33,511 nt of DNA from contig JAEEIS010000094.1 of the NCBI GenBank assembly GCA_016281475.1, positions 1-33,511 on the forward strand, read 5' to 3'. The translations under genes and the position numbers were made by a program. The stretch comes from Bacteroidales bacterium. Lineage in GTDB: Bacteria > Bacteroidota > Bacteroidia > Bacteroidales > P3. Shown one piece after another: positions 31,558 to 33,511 of the stretch (positions within the stretch are counted from its first letter, which is position 1; the number at the start of each line of letters is the position of its first letter). The notes beneath the pieces are model-generated. The model made no database searches. It saw only the letters and a list, made by a program, of their open reading frames with translations, and was not told the origin of the DNA.

Positions 31558-33279
31558 ATGAACGCCGGTAAACAGAGCATAAATGGCATTTTTAATGGCA
31601 ATAGAATATTGCGAATACCCTATTTTCAACGTTCCTATGTATGGAATGAAGAACAATGGGAAAGAATGTTGCAGGACATTGAAGGGGTGAGTGCGGGACA
31701 GAGTCCATATTTTATGGGGTCGGTAATTCTTAAGCAAGAAAATACAGCACTTGGCAGCACCGTAGGTGATATAAGAACTATTATTGATGGCCAACAGAGA
31801 TTAACCACATTGTGTATTTTTTTCAAGGTATTAGGTCTAAAAAACAATCAAGATGGTTTAACAAACCGCTTGTTTTGGACAATGGGCGGGCAATTAGCAG
31901 TAGAACACAATCGAAATGACATTATGTCTTTTAACCACATAATGAACCTATCAAATCTTGATGACCTTTCGGATAAAAACGATCGCTTATCTCAATGTTA
32001 TACCTATTTTAAAAACAACATAAAAAAAACTCTTAATTACCAAAACATTCTTAACCAAATTGTTTTGATAGGCATCGAGGTTGACGCTCAAGAAAACGAA
32101 CAGCAGATTTTTGATACCATTAACTCATTGGGTGTTTCATTAACAACTGCAGAGTTACTGAAGAATTATCTTTTCAACAGAGATGAAGCTGCATACATGA
32201 AATATTGGTATCCCGTTTTTGAAGTGGACAAAGAGACAAAAGACTATTGGGACAAAACCATCGTAACAGGTCGATTTAAAAGAACACTTATTGACATTTT
32301 CTTTTATTCGTTTTTACAAATAAAAATCCAAGAAAAACAGGTGGGCAATGGGAATGTGAGTGCTGTGGACAAAGATGAATTTTCAAAAGTAGAAAACCTT
32401 TACGAATCATACAAAAAATACATTACAAATTATAATGTTGACTTGCACATTTTACTCAATGAGGTTAATGAATATGCAAGTATTTTTCATGAAACATTTG
32501 ACCTGGGCATTTTGGAACAAGAATTACCCAAAGAAGCTGGCATTGAAAGAATAAATGCACTCATTTTTGGGATGGACAATTCCACAATCATTCCATATGT
32601 TCTTTACATAATGAAAAAGCAGCAGAATATTGTAGAAAGGAATCTTCTTTTCGACTATATTGAAAGCTACTTAATTCGTAGAATAATTGTGCGTGCCACC
32701 AATAAAAATTACAATCAATTTTTTACCGAGCAATGCATAGGCAAATCATTCTTGTCCAAAAACGATTTGAAAAACAATATTGAACAAGTGCAGAATAGCA
32801 CAGTAAACTATATGCCCAACGATCAGGATGTCTCCATTGCATTATCCACCCAAGTTTACACTAACCACACTGCTGCCAATTTGCTATATTTTGTTGAGTC
32901 GAAACTAAGAGATCGTAGTAAACAATCAACACAACTCTTAGGAATGACAAAATATAGTTTAGAACATCTCATGCCTAAAAAATGGAGAAATCATTGGACA
33001 ATCCCACCAAAACAAGAAGACCAAGAGAAAAGAGACTATATACTTAAAACCATAGGGAATCTAACTATCATAACACAACCATTGAATTCATCAATTAGAG
33101 ATTCTGAATGGAATGTGAAACTTAATGGTCGAAATGGAAAGGAAGGCTTAATCAAGTATGCTGCAGGAATTGAGATTTGTGGCGAGGTTCTTAAATGCCC
33201 TGAATGGAACGAGGTTGAAATTGATTTACGAAAAGATAAACTGGTTAAAATGGTAAATGGTTTTTGGTCAACCAAATGA
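31558..33279 (+). CDS. DUF262/DUF1524 (GmrSD-like) protein
   Basis: 573 residues. DUF262 motifs IPYFQRSYVW (~20-29) and IIDGQQRLTTL (~75-85) form the ParB/Srx-like nucleotide-binding core. Near the C-terminus LEHLMPKKW (~467-475) and IGNLTIITQPLNSSIRD fit a DUF1524 HNH-type nuclease domain. This architecture matches GmrSD-type proteins, single-chain members of which cut modified phage DNA or are part of other anti-phage systems. The gene is very AT-rich, clearly unlike the chromosome, so likely acquired. No operon partner other than the ORF6N gene upstream. Defence function is inferred from family. Confidence 0.88.
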   Translation: MNAGKQSINGIFNGNRILRIPYFQRSYVWNEEQWERMLQDIEGVSAGQSPYFMGSVILKQENTALGSTVGDIRTIIDGQQRLTTLCIFFKVLGLKNNQDGLTNRLFWTMGGQLAVEHNRNDIMSFNHIMNLSNLDDLSDKNDRLSQCYTYFKNNIKKTLNYQNILNQIVLIGIEVDAQENEQQIFDTINSLGVSLTTAELLKNYLFNRDEAAYMKYWYPVFEVDKETKDYWDKTIVTGRFKRTLIDIFFYSFLQIKIQEKQVGNGNVSAVDKDEFSKVENLYESYKKYITNYNVDLHILLNEVNEYASIFHETFDLGILEQELPKEAGIERINALIFGMDNSTIIPYVLYIMKKQQNIVERNLLFDYIESYLIRRIIVRATNKNYNQFFTEQCIGKSFLSKNDLKNNIEQVQNSTVNYMPNDQDVSIALSTQVYTNHTAANLLYFVESKLRDRSKQSTQLLGMTKYSLEHLMPKKWRNHWTIPPKQEDQEKRDYILKTIGNLTIITQPLNSSIRDSEWNVKLNGRNGKEGLIKYAAGIEICGEVLKCPEWNEVEIDLRKDKLVKMVNGFWSTK

Positions 33280-33323
33280 ATAAGTGTTGAGTAATTAAAA
33301 TAATAACTTACAAATAATTAATC

Positions 33324-33511
<188 letters not shown>

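Overview
The window looks like chromosomal DNA of a member of the Bacteroidales, Prevotella/Bacteroides-like; the genus cannot be fixed from sequence alone. The grounds are promoters of the TAnnTTTG (-7) / TTTG (-33) type, many lipoproteins with a Cys lipobox, C-terminal-Phe beta-barrel proteins, an RnfA subunit, a C69 dipeptidase and the start of pyruvate:ferredoxin oxidoreductase. Most of the DNA is GC-rich with C-ending codons. Two stretches (about 22.1-24.9 kb and 31.5-33.3 kb) are clearly AT-rich.

Layout. 1-5.5 kb: the end of a beta-barrel protein, then a tight cluster of a phosphoesterase lipoprotein, an Ig-like lipoprotein, a flippase and fabD. 5.5-12 kb: a MITE-like palindromic element, a beta-barrel protein, a C69 peptidase, a stand-alone rnfA, a tiny acidic lipoprotein, trpS and a mannose-1-phosphate guanylyltransferase. 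12.1-17.0 kb: nine same-strand genes that mostly overlap or nearly touch, namely lipoprotein, sigma factor, membrane protein, lipoprotein, radical SAM enzyme, lipoprotein, beta-barrel protein, a 58-residue lipoprotein and a SprT-like metalloprotease. 17.1-22.1 kb: pcm and thiL on the minus strand, a lipoprotein, tRNA-His, an RNA methyltransferase whose message appears leaderless, a membrane protein and a DUF1294 protein. 22.1-33.3 kb: accessory DNA carrying a broken Bro-N gene fused to a decayed DUF1294 tail, a WG-repeat protein, an HNH protein, an AlbA/Schlafen-type ATP-binding protein, host-like genes (765-residue unknown, nitroreductase, SGNH hydrolase), an ORF6N protein and a DUF262/DUF1524 protein. 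The window ends in nifJ.

The strongest candidate system is the 12.1-17.0 kb operon: a radical SAM enzyme with a Cys-rich C-terminus, flanked by lipoproteins and co-transcribed with a sigma factor and a membrane protein that may be its anti-sigma partner. I infer a regulated cell-envelope programme in which the radical SAM enzyme modifies, or supports, the neighbouring lipoproteins. Radical SAM/lipoprotein pairs are known in this group; the wider gene set is the less familiar part.

A second theme is a family of short AT-rich repeats (units like TTTTCAATT and ATTCACACATTCA). They lie between genes, often as inverted pairs just after a stop codon, and three lie in-frame inside proteins: a flippase loop, the core of a signal peptide, and the radical SAM enzyme. 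A third is a 14-base palindromic motif plus ATGGCAAA, found both at the nifJ start and 8.4 kb upstream, where it brackets much of the accessory region.
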